IMG/VR virus record: IMGVR_UViG_3300025133_000029
Location: 97,003 to 161,002 of that record
DNA from: a virus
Reading direction: 5' to 3' (one strand)
DNA: 64,000 nucleotides
Shown here: in pieces, positions 9,784-18,179 of the stretch
Layout of the letters: each line of letters starts with the position of its first letter
How positions within the stretch are numbered: position 1 is the first letter of the stretch
Position numbers and translations under genes: made by a program
Notes under the pieces: model-generated
Database searches by the model: none
Told to the model about the DNA's origin: nothing
The model's input: the letters and a program-made list of their open reading frames with translations, nothing else

Positions 9784-9847
9784 TTCGTGGGAATGAAAAT
9801 CATGGCATTATATATGAACGGTTTTTCTATAAGAAGCGGGGCTTAGC

Positions 9848-10225
9848 GTGATTGATTTATATGATCCAGACTATTTTCAACCTTTCCCCGTGTTGTTATC
9901 TGTTGAGTTGTTGTCTATTCCTGGTGATTCGGAAGAGAAACAAGAAGGTGATGTCGAGTATTGGAAGTTATCTGTGGGGTGGGTGGATCGTGTGTATACG
10001 TATACGATGAGGGTGGAGTATCTAGATTTTGATGGGACTGTTGGGGGATGTTCTTCGGGGTGTAATTGTATTGTTGAGGATTATTGGAAGAGAGGGTTGA
10101 GAGGGGCGTGGTCGACGATGGAGTCGGCTTTGATTTTTGTGGCATCGAGGGTGTGTAGAGGGGTGATAGACTTGCCTGTATTGATTAATCCTCAGTGGAG
10201 TTTTTGGAGTTTCAAGGTTTCTTAG
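9848..10225 (+). CDS. hypothetical protein, 125 aa
   Basis: Starts with GTG 9848 after an AGAAGCGGGG ribosome-site-like stretch and follows the capsid terminator. No family recognised. It has three clustered Cys residues (GGCSSGCNC, near residues 66-74) and many aromatic residues. The coding strand is G/T-rich, unlike the capsid gene. Its 3' end overlaps by 14 bp the convergent gene ending at 10212. Confidence 0.55.
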   Translation: MIDLYDPDYFQPFPVLLSVELLSIPGDSEEKQEGDVEYWKLSVGWVDRVYTYTMRVEYLDFDGTVGGCSSGCNCIVEDYWKRGLRGAWSTMESALIFVASRVCRGVIDLPVLINPQWSFWSFKVS

Positions 10226-10493
10226 TGGAGTTTTGAAGAATAAGTTCAAGGAGAGAGTTAGTGTCGGCCACATAGGCAGAAATAACATATTGAGGTGGAA
10301 TGTTGTCAGAGAGCGATCCATCTCTATACCAAATACCATTACATCGTTTCCATTCGATGTTCTCATGAATGATTGTATATGTTCGGTGTGAGGCTTTTCC
10401 CGAAAAGGAACCACTCGGTTTTCTTTTCGAGGTGGAGTCTGTGATTCGATGCTTGGACATTGTTGTGGAGTCTGTGATTCGATGCTTGGACAT
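10212..10493 (-). CDS. hypothetical protein with duplicated N-terminal start segment
   Basis: About 93 residues. The first 11 codons (MSKHRITDST plus Thr) are present twice in tandem with a 33-bp period, so there are two equivalent ATG starts at 10493 and 10460. I took 10493 because it lies just beyond the stop of the preceding gene at 10504. An ATG further upstream at 10622 would overlap that gene heavily. Function unknown. Confidence 0.45.
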   Translation of the reverse strand: MSKHRITDSTTMSKHRITDSTSKRKPSGSFSGKASHRTYTIIHENIEWKRCNGIWYRDGSLSDNIPPQYVISAYVADTNSLLELILQNSTKKP

Positions 10494-10497
10494 TGTT
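10432..10497. repeat. 33-bp tandem duplication
   Basis: Two copies covering the first 11 codons of the gene 10212-10493, so its start codon is duplicated. Confidence 0.9.
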
Positions 10498-10503
10498 GTG
10501 GTT

Positions 10504-10686
10504 TTATTTCTTTTTGTATTTACGGGGCCAGTATTTTTCTTTAGTGCTTCCGAGTTCTTTTTGTAGGTAGAGATAGTATGTATATTCTGGGTCCAAATTA
10601 TCGAGGGTAGTTTGGCCTCCAAAAATGGTGTCAGGATCCACGGATTTCCTAACGTTTTCTATGTCTTCTATGGTTTTGTCTTTCAT
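10504..10686 (-). CDS. hypothetical protein, 60 aa
   Basis: Small charged protein starting at ATG 10686 with AAGGA upstream, 3 bp after the stop of the 191-aa gene, so translation is likely coupled. Lys-rich C-terminus. No recognised family. Confidence 0.55.
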   Translation of the reverse strand: MKDKTIEDIENVRKSVDPDTIFGGQTTLDNLDPEYTYYLYLQKELGSTKEKYWPRKYKKK

Positions 10687-10689
10687 TGC

Positions 10690-11265
10690 TTACATTCCTT
10701 GTTGTTCTGATTCGATGCGAAGTTTCTCGAGATGGTCTTGTAGGTTTGAGAAGGATCTCCATCCAGCCTCTGTGAGGTCCCTCCCGTAGACTTCGCCCCT
10801 TGGCTTTATGGGTTGCCATCCTTCGTCACAGAATAGCCTGAAGTGCCATGTTATTGGTCTGTTTGGCGTTAGGCTCATAAGGACTTCGTATGGGTCACGT
10901 CCATCTATATTCATGGGAGGTTCGGACCAGACCCACTTTGCGTAATTTCCATAGAAAGCCTTTACCCACTTTTCAGAGAGGGGAAAGTTATGTGGTGCAG
11001 GATCCATGGTTTGGGGATCGAAGTAGCTTAGAGAGAGGTGGTAGCATCTTTCGTAGTCGGGGTTTTTCCACCATCCACTGCTATGGTATCCGATGTCTCT
11101 TGTGAAGACGAGGCATGTTCCGGTTCTATTGCAGAGTCGTCTGGAGCTTTGGATAATTCGTCGGTTTGCGGGTCCTGGATGTCCGTTATAAGTAAACCGT
11201 TGTGAGTACAGTCGAAGTTCGTGAATTAGAAGTGGGTCGACTTCTTGGGATCTTATAATGTGCAT
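10690..11265 (-). CDS. hypothetical protein, 191 aa
   Basis: First gene of a leftward cluster (11265 to 10212). Rich in Trp, Tyr and Arg, probably a compact alpha/beta protein; no catalytic motif seen. A 19-bp palindrome (11283-11301) lies 18 bp upstream of the start, where an operator could act. Confidence 0.7.
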   Translation of the reverse strand: MHIIRSQEVDPLLIHELRLYSQRFTYNGHPGPANRRIIQSSRRLCNRTGTCLVFTRDIGYHSSGWWKNPDYERCYHLSLSYFDPQTMDPAPHNFPLSEKWVKAFYGNYAKWVWSEPPMNIDGRDPYEVLMSLTPNRPITWHFRLFCDEGWQPIKPRGEVYGRDLTEAGWRSFSNLQDHLEKLRIESEQQGM

Positions 11266-11282
11266 AAAATGCTCCCTCGCGA

Positions 11283-11301
11283 ATCTTTAGAGTCTAAAGA
11301 T
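11283..11301. repeat. 19-bp palindrome
   Basis: Perfect, central G; just upstream of the gene starting at 11265. Confidence 0.95.
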
Positions 11302-11319
11302 TGAGAAAATGGATAGTTT

Positions 11320-11700
11320 TTATTCTTCAGTTTCTTCTTGTAGTTCTTTGCATCCGCAGCATTCGATTAGTTGAATATGCAGTGTGCCATCTCTGTCTAC
11401 AGAGATTTTGGCGTCGAGTATTTGTTCTCTCCTTGTTTTGGTTTGTGCTTCGATGAGACCTTCTGGGGCATTCTCTTCGAGTGGTACGTAGCCTGCTTCA
11501 TATCCCCATAGACGATTGAGTTGCATGTTTAGCTCTCGACGTACTTGGGGTGTTATGGCTAAAGAGAGACCCGTGCTATACCCTTTGGAGCATTCGCTTA
11601 AAAGGATGTAGCCCTTCTTCCATCTTCTTTTTGATTTCCTGTTATATTTCTTCCATAGCGCGGCTATTTCGGGATGATTTAGATCGGGTAGTTCTCTCAT
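11320..11700 (-). CDS. hypothetical protein, 126 aa
   Basis: Starts at ATG 11700, right after the stop of the gene at 11702. Residues 18-30 are very basic (KKYNRKSKRRWKK); the C-terminus has a CCGC cluster followed by an acidic tail. Possibly nucleic-acid binding (inference). Last gene before a 19-bp palindrome. Confidence 0.65.
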   Translation of the reverse strand: MRELPDLNHPEIAALWKKYNRKSKRRWKKGYILLSECSKGYSTGLSLAITPQVRRELNMQLNRLWGYEAGYVPLEENAPEGLIEAQTKTRREQILDAKISVDRDGTLHIQLIECCGCKELQEETEE

Positions 11701-11701
11701 T

Positions 11702-12046
11702 TTACTCTTGACCCTGTTGAGCCCATCGTGGTTGAGGCCATCGTGAAAAAAGTCTTATTTGTGGGTCACTGAAGGTTACTATGGTAAATGGCCGATCGTA
11801 TCCCTTCACCCTGGCATACTGCTCCAGGCCCAACTCACTCCGCTGGATGTGGTCACTAATGGGGCGGTCACCGAGATATTTTCCAACAAGATCGAGCGCC
11901 CTTCTTATGGAGAAAGAGGTTAGTACTTTTTTTGGGATCTCACCTCTATATTTCCTGCCATCTTTCCACCACGCTCCATCCCAGTGAGTCCAAAGGTTTC
12001 CCTCGAATTGGAAGAAGAATCGTCCGTCAAAATAGCCGTGGAACAT
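11702..12046 (-). CDS. hypothetical protein, 114 aa
   Basis: I chose ATG 12046, which is preceded by AAAGAGGATGG and lies 16 bp after the stop of the 109-aa gene. In-frame ATGs at 12088 and 12190 would overlap that gene. The N-terminal half is rich in Trp, Phe and Gly, suggesting a small beta domain. Function unknown. Confidence 0.6.
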   Translation of the reverse strand: MFHGYFDGRFFFQFEGNLWTHWDGAWWKDGRKYRGEIPKKVLTSFSIRRALDLVGKYLGDRPISDHIQRSELGLEQYARVKGYDRPFTIVTFSDPQIRLFSRWPQPRWAQQGQE

Positions 12047-12062
12047 AACGAGTCCATCCTCT

Positions 12063-12392
12063 TTACATGGGAATAAGGGAACCATCATCTTGTTCAACAA
12101 AAAAGACAACCAACGCGGGAGTTGTCTCTCCGTCCCAAGGGAAGTCTGCTTGGATGCAGAGTCGCGCTTCTTTTGAGTGTGACTCTGCATCTATTTTTTC
12201 TTTTATAGAATGACATTCTTGGATGGCTTCTTCGCGAGAATCAAATCCGTTAGTGTGGTGTCCTTTTGACTTGTGACGAATGGGCTTATCTGCAGATGGA
12301 GGTCCAGGAAGGGGAGACTCTCTAAAGATTATAGGGTGAAAGCGATTTGTTGTGGTGTTGTGAAGGTTTCCAACAATCGGGTTAAGAAGCAT
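12063..12392 (-). CDS. hypothetical protein, 109 aa
   Basis: ATG 12392 follows TTGGAGAATAGCG. Residues 50-75 contain a DSREEAIQECHSIKEKI helix and residues 80-105 a probable beta hairpin, a layout common in small phage proteins. No family recognised. Confidence 0.6.
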   Translation of the reverse strand: MLLNPIVGNLHNTTTNRFHPIIFRESPLPGPPSADKPIRHKSKGHHTNGFDSREEAIQECHSIKEKIDAESHSKEARLCIQADFPWDGETTPALVVFFVEQDDGSLIPM

Positions 12393-12448
12393 TCGCTATT
12401 CTCCAAATTGAGAAAGTTTCCTGTGTTTCAGTTGGTTTTTTGAATATT

Positions 12449-12820
12449 TTAGGTGGGGTCTTCTTCGTCGTATTCGGGGGTTTCATTGTGCAGGAATTCT
12501 TCCATTCCAGTTTCAAGGATTCGCCCTATTTTCATCAAACCTATCTCTATTGATTCTCCAATTTTATTACCTGCGTATTTGAAGACAGATTGTCCAAGAC
12601 TTCCCATAGTGAAAGCTCTTGCGATTTTAGCAAGAGGGTTAGTTGCGGCAGTGTCAGATCGCCCCAGGCTTTGATTGATGCTTTCGGCTAATCCATCGAC
12701 AGAGGATGCCATTTTTACCCCGACTTTTTCAACAGCATCGGCCAGCAAGGCAATCGCATAAGCTTCTTGGGATGTCACATGGGGTCCGGACTCTTGTAGT
12801 TTTTCAAGATTACTCTTCAT
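12449..12820 (-). CDS. hypothetical protein, 123 aa, helical
   Basis: I chose ATG 12820 because it follows GAGGAAAGAAGAAGA and overlaps the preceding stop by a few bases; an in-frame ATG at 12868 lies deep inside that gene. Predominantly helical with amphipathic segments and an acidic C-terminus. Function unknown. Confidence 0.6.
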   Translation of the reverse strand: MKSNLEKLQESGPHVTSQEAYAIALLADAVEKVGVKMASSVDGLAESINQSLGRSDTAATNPLAKIARAFTMGSLGQSVFKYAGNKIGESIEIGLMKIGRILETGMEEFLHNETPEYDEEDPT

Positions 12821-13085
12821 TCTTCTTCTTTCCTCGGGTGTAACGAAAACGAGGGATGGGATTGTCAAGAATATCTTGGACCCACTGTGGGCGTTTTCGT
12901 CTTTGTTGGAGTTCTTCTTTTTCGGAGAGAGTTATCCAGAACAACTTCTCTACTTCTGGCATTTTGTCCCATTCTTTTTCCCATATTTTATGGGGTATGC
13001 CTTTTATTCCTTTGTGTGGGTTTGCTTTGGCAAAGTTGATTTGGTGTTCTATAAAACAAAATTTGGCTTTTGTTTCATTTTCCAT
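12810..13085 (-). CDS. hypothetical protein, 91 aa
   Basis: Highly charged protein with a Lys-rich N-terminal half and a basic C-terminus (TRGKKKNEE). Starts at ATG 13085 with GAGAAC upstream. It overlaps the start of the next gene, so translational coupling is likely. Family not recognised. Confidence 0.6.
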   Translation of the reverse strand: MENETKAKFCFIEHQINFAKANPHKGIKGIPHKIWEKEWDKMPEVEKLFWITLSEKEELQQRRKRPQWVQDILDNPIPRFRYTRGKKKNEE

Positions 13086-13127
13086 GGATTGAGTGTTCTC
13101 TTTATTTGAAGATGTGGAGAGTGGGTT

Positions 13128-13970
13128 TTACTTTTGGTCTCGAATCCATTTTCTGTGTCTAGATGTGTTGCATGATGTGGATGTTCCATATCTGAGGGAT
13201 CGGAGGGCAACACTCCTAGTCGTTCCGCAAACACACATACATCGTATATAGCGGCGTCCCTTTTTTTTTCTCTTTAGTTCTCGGACAACAGTCCATTGAC
13301 CAATAACTGTTCCTTCTTCAATAAGGACTCGACGGCTTCTTCGACATCCGCAGGATGCGGGATATCTTCTAGTATTTTCGATGCTCTGGAGCTGCTGAAT
13401 TTGTGCGGCACTCTTGGTAAGTGTTGTGCCGCATTCGCAAGTACAGTTCCACAGGAGTTCATCCGAGTCGAAAACTCTTTCGTTGATTGTGAGCAGCCCG
13501 AAAACAGTTCCACAGTATTCCCTGGCGTTATGGTGTTCCTGGCATTCTCCGCAAGAGCGGGAGAGTCCCTGTCTTAGATTGCCAAGCCCAACGCCTTTCT
13601 CTTTTCCGCATGAACATCTGCATAAAAAATACCGCATGTTTTTTTTCTTTTCTATTTCTTCAATAACTGTCCAATGGTTATAGGAGTCCCCTGGGGAAAT
13701 TGTTAATTTTTCTTTATTGCCTTGGCCTTTTATGCACCCACAAGACTGTGTTCTTCCATTGCGAAGGTTGGAGTGTATCACTTCTGTGCTATTGCCACAT
13801 TCACAAACACAAACGGCATAATACCGCCGCTGTACTTGTTTTGGTGAACAATACCTAGAGATGCCGACTTGAGTGACGGTGAGCATGTTTATTTTTTGCC
13901 CCAAGATTTCTAAGTGGCTTGGGAGTGGTTCTCTTTCTTCTCGTTCTTGCCAAGCAATGTCTTCTGTCAT
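13128..13970 (-). CDS. protein with four repeated CxCG zinc-binding modules
   Basis: ATG 13970 is preceded by GAAGGAGCG and lies 6 bp before the preceding stop. The 280-residue protein is built from four copies of a module of about 50 residues: a beta-rich lead (W/LTV..E), then CxCxCG, a V..(N/R)LR.G segment and SCGC or a variant. The same module occurs in many phage proteins and near AP2/HNH-type domains, where it is thought to bind DNA (family knowledge, from memory). The final module ends SCNTS, so its last Cys pair is degenerate. No nuclease residues seen. Confidence 0.75.
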   Translation of the reverse strand: MTEDIAWQEREEREPLPSHLEILGQKINMLTVTQVGISRYCSPKQVQRRYYAVCVCECGNSTEVIHSNLRNGRTQSCGCIKGQGNKEKLTISPGDSYNHWTVIEEIEKKKNMRYFLCRCSCGKEKGVGLGNLRQGLSRSCGECQEHHNAREYCGTVFGLLTINERVFDSDELLWNCTCECGTTLTKSAAQIQQLQSIENTRRYPASCGCRRSRRVLIEEGTVIGQWTVVRELKRKKKGRRYIRCMCVCGTTRSVALRSLRYGTSTSCNTSRHRKWIRDQK

Positions 13971-13975
13971 TGTCT

Positions 13976-14929
13976 TTATTCGCTCCTTCCATGGATGACT
14001 GGACCTTTGCCTTGGACCCACAGAAGTAATTCTTCGATGCTATACCAGCCGGATTTTGGTTCATACCCTTTCTCTCTAGCGAACTCTGGTGGTTGATGAC
14101 ATCCTGAAACTCGACTTCTTAGGGTGGATGGATTGAGCCAAAAAACAAGCTCTTTCTTCTTGTCGTTTTTAAATCTTCCCGCTAAGGCGTAGTATCGAAG
14201 TCCAGCATCGTCGACTGTTTTGTGTATGCCAGACTCTTCGATTGCATCTTCTAATATTTCTTGCTCCCTTTGTTCTTCTCGAGCTTTTTCCCAATGTTCT
14301 TGGGGGATTCTGTCTGCTATGAATATTCCAAGAGATCCATTTGCAAAAGCAGGCATTGCAGCTTTTAGGATGTAGAAGACTGCATTCCTTGCAAGAATCT
14401 CTTCGTATAATTTCTTCAGGTAGGGAATATTGTCCTCTCCTACAACAATCTGAGCGGATCGATCATCCCAAGAGCAATGTATTGATGAAGTTACTTCTTC
14501 TGCTCCATTCTTGCTCCATCGAGACCATTTGATTCTATCGAGGTTGTAGTGGTGTAGGTGTCTTTCAAATCTTTTTGTTTCGTCATCTCCATCTTTCTCA
14601 AGATGTTCTCTGATAAATGGATAATTTATGTTGAGGATGGCAAAACTTACTATTATTGGTTCGTTCGATTTGCGAGTTGGTGGTGAGATGGTGTGTAGAT
14701 CTACGTTGTCAAACCTCTCGAAGAAAAGATTATTGGATTGTGTGATTCTTCGAGACTCGAGCGTTTTGTCGGGATCATCTATTCCCAAGGCATAGTTTAG
14801 AGTCTCACATGAAAATTCATGCTCGGCAGTAAAATCCCAACCCAGAGTAATGCCTGTGAAAAGTTTTTCTTCCGGGTATTTATCGTCCTCCAGGAATATG
14901 AGTTCTCTTTCTCGTTCTCCGTACTTCAT
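13976..14929 (-). CDS. hypothetical protein, 317 aa
   Basis: Starts at ATG 14929 after TTAGGAGATTCCT. No catalytic motif recognised. Residues 195-240 are a probable helix rich in Glu and Gln. Second gene of the leftward cluster 15250 to 13128. Confidence 0.7.
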   Translation of the reverse strand: MKYGERERELIFLEDDKYPEEKLFTGITLGWDFTAEHEFSCETLNYALGIDDPDKTLESRRITQSNNLFFERFDNVDLHTISPPTRKSNEPIIVSFAILNINYPFIREHLEKDGDDETKRFERHLHHYNLDRIKWSRWSKNGAEEVTSSIHCSWDDRSAQIVVGEDNIPYLKKLYEEILARNAVFYILKAAMPAFANGSLGIFIADRIPQEHWEKAREEQREQEILEDAIEESGIHKTVDDAGLRYYALAGRFKNDKKKELVFWLNPSTLRSRVSGCHQPPEFAREKGYEPKSGWYSIEELLLWVQGKGPVIHGRSE

Positions 14930-14938
14930 AGGAATCTC

Positions 14939-15250
14939 CTAAAATAAATCTTCTTCGAGAAATAAAGTTTCTTCGAGTACGTCTTTTTGCCGCAACCGAA
15001 CCACCCGCTGCCGAAGGACGGTGAGTAGCTTTTGCCTTTCTTTCTTTTTGTCTTTTCTTTGAAGACCCCTTTTTTCTATTAGTCTTATAAAAATATCGAC
15101 GGTCGCGTTGAGGCTTTCGTGACGAACGCTATCATTTTGATCGGAGAAGGAGATTTCCTCCGGAGAGATGGTTGGACTTAGGAATCCTCCTAACATCTCT
15201 CTTACAATATCTCTCACTTGTTGTTTGCTATCGTTTTCTTTCGATGACAT
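14939..15250 (-). CDS. hypothetical protein, 103 aa, basic coiled region
   Basis: First gene behind a promoter-like element at 15280-15305. Residues 60-90 are Arg/Lys-rich and helical; the C-terminus ends in EETLFLEEDLF, faintly like the tail of the paralogous proteins at 20.9 and 30.6-34.4 kb. Function unknown. Confidence 0.6.
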   Translation of the reverse strand: MSSKENDSKQQVRDIVREMLGGFLSPTISPEEISFSDQNDSVRHESLNATVDIFIRLIEKRGLQRKDKKKERQKLLTVLRQRVVRLRQKDVLEETLFLEEDLF

Positions 15251-15279
15251 GATTTCGTCTCTTGTTCTGTTGTAGTGTC

Positions 15280-15305
15280 TTATAGTCAGGTGCTAAAGCA
15301 TTTAC
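15280..15305 (-). promoter_or_regulatory. promoter-like element (GTAAATGCT family)
   Basis: GTAAATGCTTTAG box with TATAAGA downstream, 30 bp before the gene starting at 15250. Confidence 0.6.
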
Positions 15306-15327
15306 CTGTTGGGAGTGATTAAGTTAG

Positions 15328-15771
15328 ATGTATATAGAATACAAATTTCTAAAAATACCTGAAAAATATTTAGATGCAGTAAGTGCGATGATTGCAGAGT
15401 ATTTATTTGGTTGGACTGATTTGGAGGAAGTAATTGTTTTTGACGATGAGGTTATCTGGTATGGAGTTGACGTATCAACGGGGCTAAGGTCTCCTGTTCA
15501 CAGCTATCATAATGTGACTGATATTCGAGTTTTTATCTTAGAGATGGCTAAGAAGGGATTGGAAGTTGATATAGGATCGTGTTTGTATTTATATCCAGAG
15601 CGATTTAGGTATTTGAGTACGGTGACGAAAATAAGAAAAAAAACAAAAGGTCCTGTAATCTTAGCAGAGCGATATGGGGATGTTTTGACTTTGACACTAC
15701 TAGAAGCTATTTTATGTTCTCTGGGTCACGAAAATGAGTTGGAAACACTGCGGCGAAATTATAACCTTTAG
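15328..15771 (+). CDS. hypothetical protein, 147 aa, possible ABA-sandwich-like fold
   Basis: Divergent from the gene at 15250. It opens with (A/S)xMIAEYLFGW, followed by a central strand and helix (DIRVFILEMAKKG) and a C-terminal ALxxAIL-like helix. This order resembles small phage proteins of the BC1872/ABA-sandwich type, seen also in the gene at 17661-18173. The TAG stop is formed by the left arm of a 19-bp palindrome copy (15764-15782). Confidence 0.6.
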   Translation: MYIEYKFLKIPEKYLDAVSAMIAEYLFGWTDLEEVIVFDDEVIWYGVDVSTGLRSPVHSYHNVTDIRVFILEMAKKGLEVDIGSCLYLYPERFRYLSTVTKIRKKTKGPVILAERYGDVLTLTLLEAILCSLGHENELETLRRNYNL

Positions 15772-15782
15772 AGTCTAAAGAT
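15764..15782. repeat. 19-bp palindrome, one mismatch
   Basis: Second base is C instead of T; supplies the TAG stop of the gene 15328-15771. Confidence 0.85.
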
Positions 15783-15868
15783 TTACGATAGAGTGATGGT
15801 GTTGAATTACAAGAGTCGAGGTAGACGAGGAACGGTCTTTTAAGTTTTACAATTTAGGAGATTTGTTC

Positions 15869-16096
15869 ATGAAAAAGAAGAACAGAATTAGTTTACGTAG
15901 AGCTTTTGGTGAGGATGAGTATGGCGAGCTAATGCTTCCCAGAAAGATGTCGGGGGTGAGGATTTCTCGACTTTTTTTTGGTGAGTGGATGGGTTGCTCG
16001 TTTTGCTTTCCGCATGGCAGAGATACAATCAATAACAGAAGGAAAAAGCCACTAAGGAGTTGGAAGGGGTACAGGAGAACACAGTGGAAGAGTTAG
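15869..16096 (+). CDS. hypothetical basic protein, 75 aa
   Basis: ATG 15869 follows TTAGGAGATTTG. Strongly basic at both ends with a central CSFC motif. Could bind nucleic acid; no family recognised. Confidence 0.5.
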   Translation: MKKKNRISLRRAFGEDEYGELMLPRKMSGVRISRLFFGEWMGCSFCFPHGRDTINNRRKKPLRSWKGYRRTQWKS

Positions 16097-16177
16097 TATT
16101 TCTTTTTCCTGTGTATCTCATATAGGGTGTTTTTTTGGGTTAGATTGTAATAGAAAGACACTTTATGGAGAAAGAGA

Positions 16178-16450
16178 ATGCTTTACAAGGTAAGTGATGG
16201 TTCGGTGAGTTACCATGTCTTTGCGGCTATGGATGAGATGGTTCTGGGGGTGTTGCAAGAGGGTGCAGATCTATCTGATGAGGAGATGGAGGGGTTCTCG
16301 ATTGAACGACACTATCCAAATGATGTTGTCGTTACTGTTTCTTTTGAGGGAGGGGTGTGCGATCCCGTCCATCTGGCTGCCGAGCAATGGGTTGCCTTAT
16401 GGGAGAGCTTCTTGGGGAAAGGTTCTGCTATCTTGTCTTGTTCAGAGTGA
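16178..16450 (+). CDS. hypothetical acidic protein, 90 aa
   Basis: ATG 16178 after GGAGAAAGAGA. Acidic, with a probable mixed alpha/beta fold. It ends 15 bp before the nucleotidyltransferase gene, suggesting joint transcription. Confidence 0.6.
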   Translation: MLYKVSDGSVSYHVFAAMDEMVLGVLQEGADLSDEEMEGFSIERHYPNDVVVTVSFEGGVCDPVHLAAEQWVALWESFLGKGSAILSCSE

Positions 16451-16464
16451 TAGGGGTTTATAAA

Positions 16465-17685
16465 ATGATAATAGATGAAGTTGTACAGAATTTATGTTTT
16501 TTGACTCTTCATGGTTCAAGAGCTTATGGAACATCTCGTCCTGATTCAGATTGGGATGTTCGTGGAGTCGCCATAAGTTCGATGGATTGGCATCTGGGTT
16601 CAAGGAAATGGGAGCAGACTCAAGAAAATCATCCTCGAGTGAAACATTTATTGGGTGAGAGATTCCCATCTGCTCTCGAACATCCCGATCCTTTGGATTG
16701 CGAGATAAGGTGTTTGAGAAAATTTGTATCTTTGGCATCGGATTGCAATCCAAACGTTCTGGATGTTCTCTTTGCGGATCCAAAAGATTGGATTTTTGCA
16801 ACGCGCCCATGGATAAACCTTTATGAAGAGAGACATCGCTTTCTTTCTCTTAGAGTCCAGCATACTTATACAGGGTATGCCGTATCGCAACTGAAGCGAA
16901 TTGTTCGTCATAGGGGGTGGTTACTTAATCCACCGTCTAAAAAACCAACGAGAGAGGGGTTTGGTCTTCCTCCACATAAGAAATTAGTAAACAAGGAACT
17001 GAGTGATCTTGTGGAGTCTTTGTTATCAAAAAAAATAAATGAGTGGAGACTAGATCAGTGGTTTGAATCGATGCCCGAAGAGGTGAGGGATTCTTTTCGT
17101 GAAGATTTGTCTGCTTATTTTGAGATGGTTCACGGTCGTCATATGGATGGGCATAAAGAGCATGAGCGGTATCAGGCTTCGCAAGCGGTGGGTTTGCCGG
17201 ATCATTTATTTGAGGAGATTGAGAGAGAGAGAAGATTCCCCAATGCTATGAAACAATGGAAGCAATATCAAAGTTGGAAAAAAAACAGAAACCCAGAAAG
17301 AGCGAAACTAGAAGAAGAGTTTGGGTATGACTCCAAACACGCGAGTCATTTGGTGCGACTCCTCCTAAGTGCTCAAGAAATATTGAGTACGGGAACACTG
17401 AGTGTTCGGCATCCCTATGCAGAATTACTGAAAGAAGTACGTTCTGGTGAGTGGGAATATGATCAACTAATTGAGGAGGCAGAGAATCATAAGGAAGCAA
17501 TTAAGGAATTGGTAAGAGAAAACCCAAAGAATCTTCCGAAGTCTACGGATAAATATTCTATTGGAATGATCTCAACAGAAATTATATTGGAAGCAAATGG
17601 ATATGTCCCAATGGGAAGTGGATTGGATGAAATTTTCCCTTATCCAAACTTGGCAGGGATCTATCCAAACTTAGGAGGGGATTGA
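16465..17685 (+). CDS. RlaP/YcgL-like predicted nucleotidyltransferase
   Basis: I chose ATG 16465 because it follows ATAGGGG; longer in-frame starts would overlap the preceding gene. Residues 17-34 form the pol-beta-type nucleotidyltransferase signature GSRAYGTSRPDSDWDVRG, with the metal-binding Asp pair at 29 and 31. Further along, HASHLVRLLLSAQEIL and the GTLSVRHPYAELL region match the helical C-terminal half of the RlaP family (COG3541, PF10127), whose founders are linked to RNA ligase or repair operons. Substrate here is unknown; no ligase gene is seen nearby. At 406 residues it is longer than typical members, with an insertion near residues 190-250. Confidence 0.8.
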   Translation: MIIDEVVQNLCFLTLHGSRAYGTSRPDSDWDVRGVAISSMDWHLGSRKWEQTQENHPRVKHLLGERFPSALEHPDPLDCEIRCLRKFVSLASDCNPNVLDVLFADPKDWIFATRPWINLYEERHRFLSLRVQHTYTGYAVSQLKRIVRHRGWLLNPPSKKPTREGFGLPPHKKLVNKELSDLVESLLSKKINEWRLDQWFESMPEEVRDSFREDLSAYFEMVHGRHMDGHKEHERYQASQAVGLPDHLFEEIERERRFPNAMKQWKQYQSWKKNRNPERAKLEEEFGYDSKHASHLVRLLLSAQEILSTGTLSVRHPYAELLKEVRSGEWEYDQLIEEAENHKEAIKELVRENPKNLPKSTDKYSIGMISTEIILEANGYVPMGSGLDEIFPYPNLAGIYPNLGGD

Positions 17686-18173
17686 TTCGAGATCATCAAG
17701 AGTGACGGGGCGGGGAGATGGGGAGAGGGGCTTTCGGAGGGTGTGGGTTCCTGGATGGGGTCATCTATGGCGTTTTGAAAGGCTTTGGCTACGAGAAGGG
17801 GGATGTTGTCGTAGGAGTCGTTATCGGAAGCGGACCATCTTCCAATATCATAACCTTGGGCGGGGTGTTTCTCTACGATAGTCACAGAGCTTAGATCTGC
17901 GTGAACAACATCAATGGAAACTTCAAAGAGTCGCTCTGGGTGTTTCATTATTGTTTTTATTATATGGAGAAGCCAGTATCCGCCCCTGTCTGTATAGGCA
18001 GGGACAACACTGCTTATCATTGTTGGAGAAGATGGCCTTGTACCCGTTGGTATTTCGCCCGACCATCGGATTTGGTTCCATCCAAAAAGATGCTCTGCCA
18101 GGAAGGCGTCGGCCTTTCTCTTTGCCATATATGAACTTCCCACGTTTTTTTCTTTGCGTTTTTCTTCGGGCAT
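17661..18173 (-). CDS. hypothetical protein, 170 aa, possible ABA-sandwich-like fold
   Basis: ATG 18173 follows GAGGGATAAGACATC; a second ATG at residue 16 is possible. Residues 20-33 (ADAFLAEHLFGW) and the later S..DN.PLLVAKAF helix resemble the phage ABA-sandwich type also suspected at 15328-15771. The Pro/Ser-rich tail overlaps the convergent nucleotidyltransferase gene by 25 bp. Confidence 0.55.
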   Translation of the reverse strand: MPEEKRKEKNVGSSYMAKRKADAFLAEHLFGWNQIRWSGEIPTGTRPSSPTMISSVVPAYTDRGGYWLLHIIKTIMKHPERLFEVSIDVVHADLSSVTIVEKHPAQGYDIGRWSASDNDSYDNIPLLVAKAFQNAIDDPIQEPTPSESPSPHLPAPSLLMISNQSPPKFG

Positions 18174-18179
18174 GATGTC

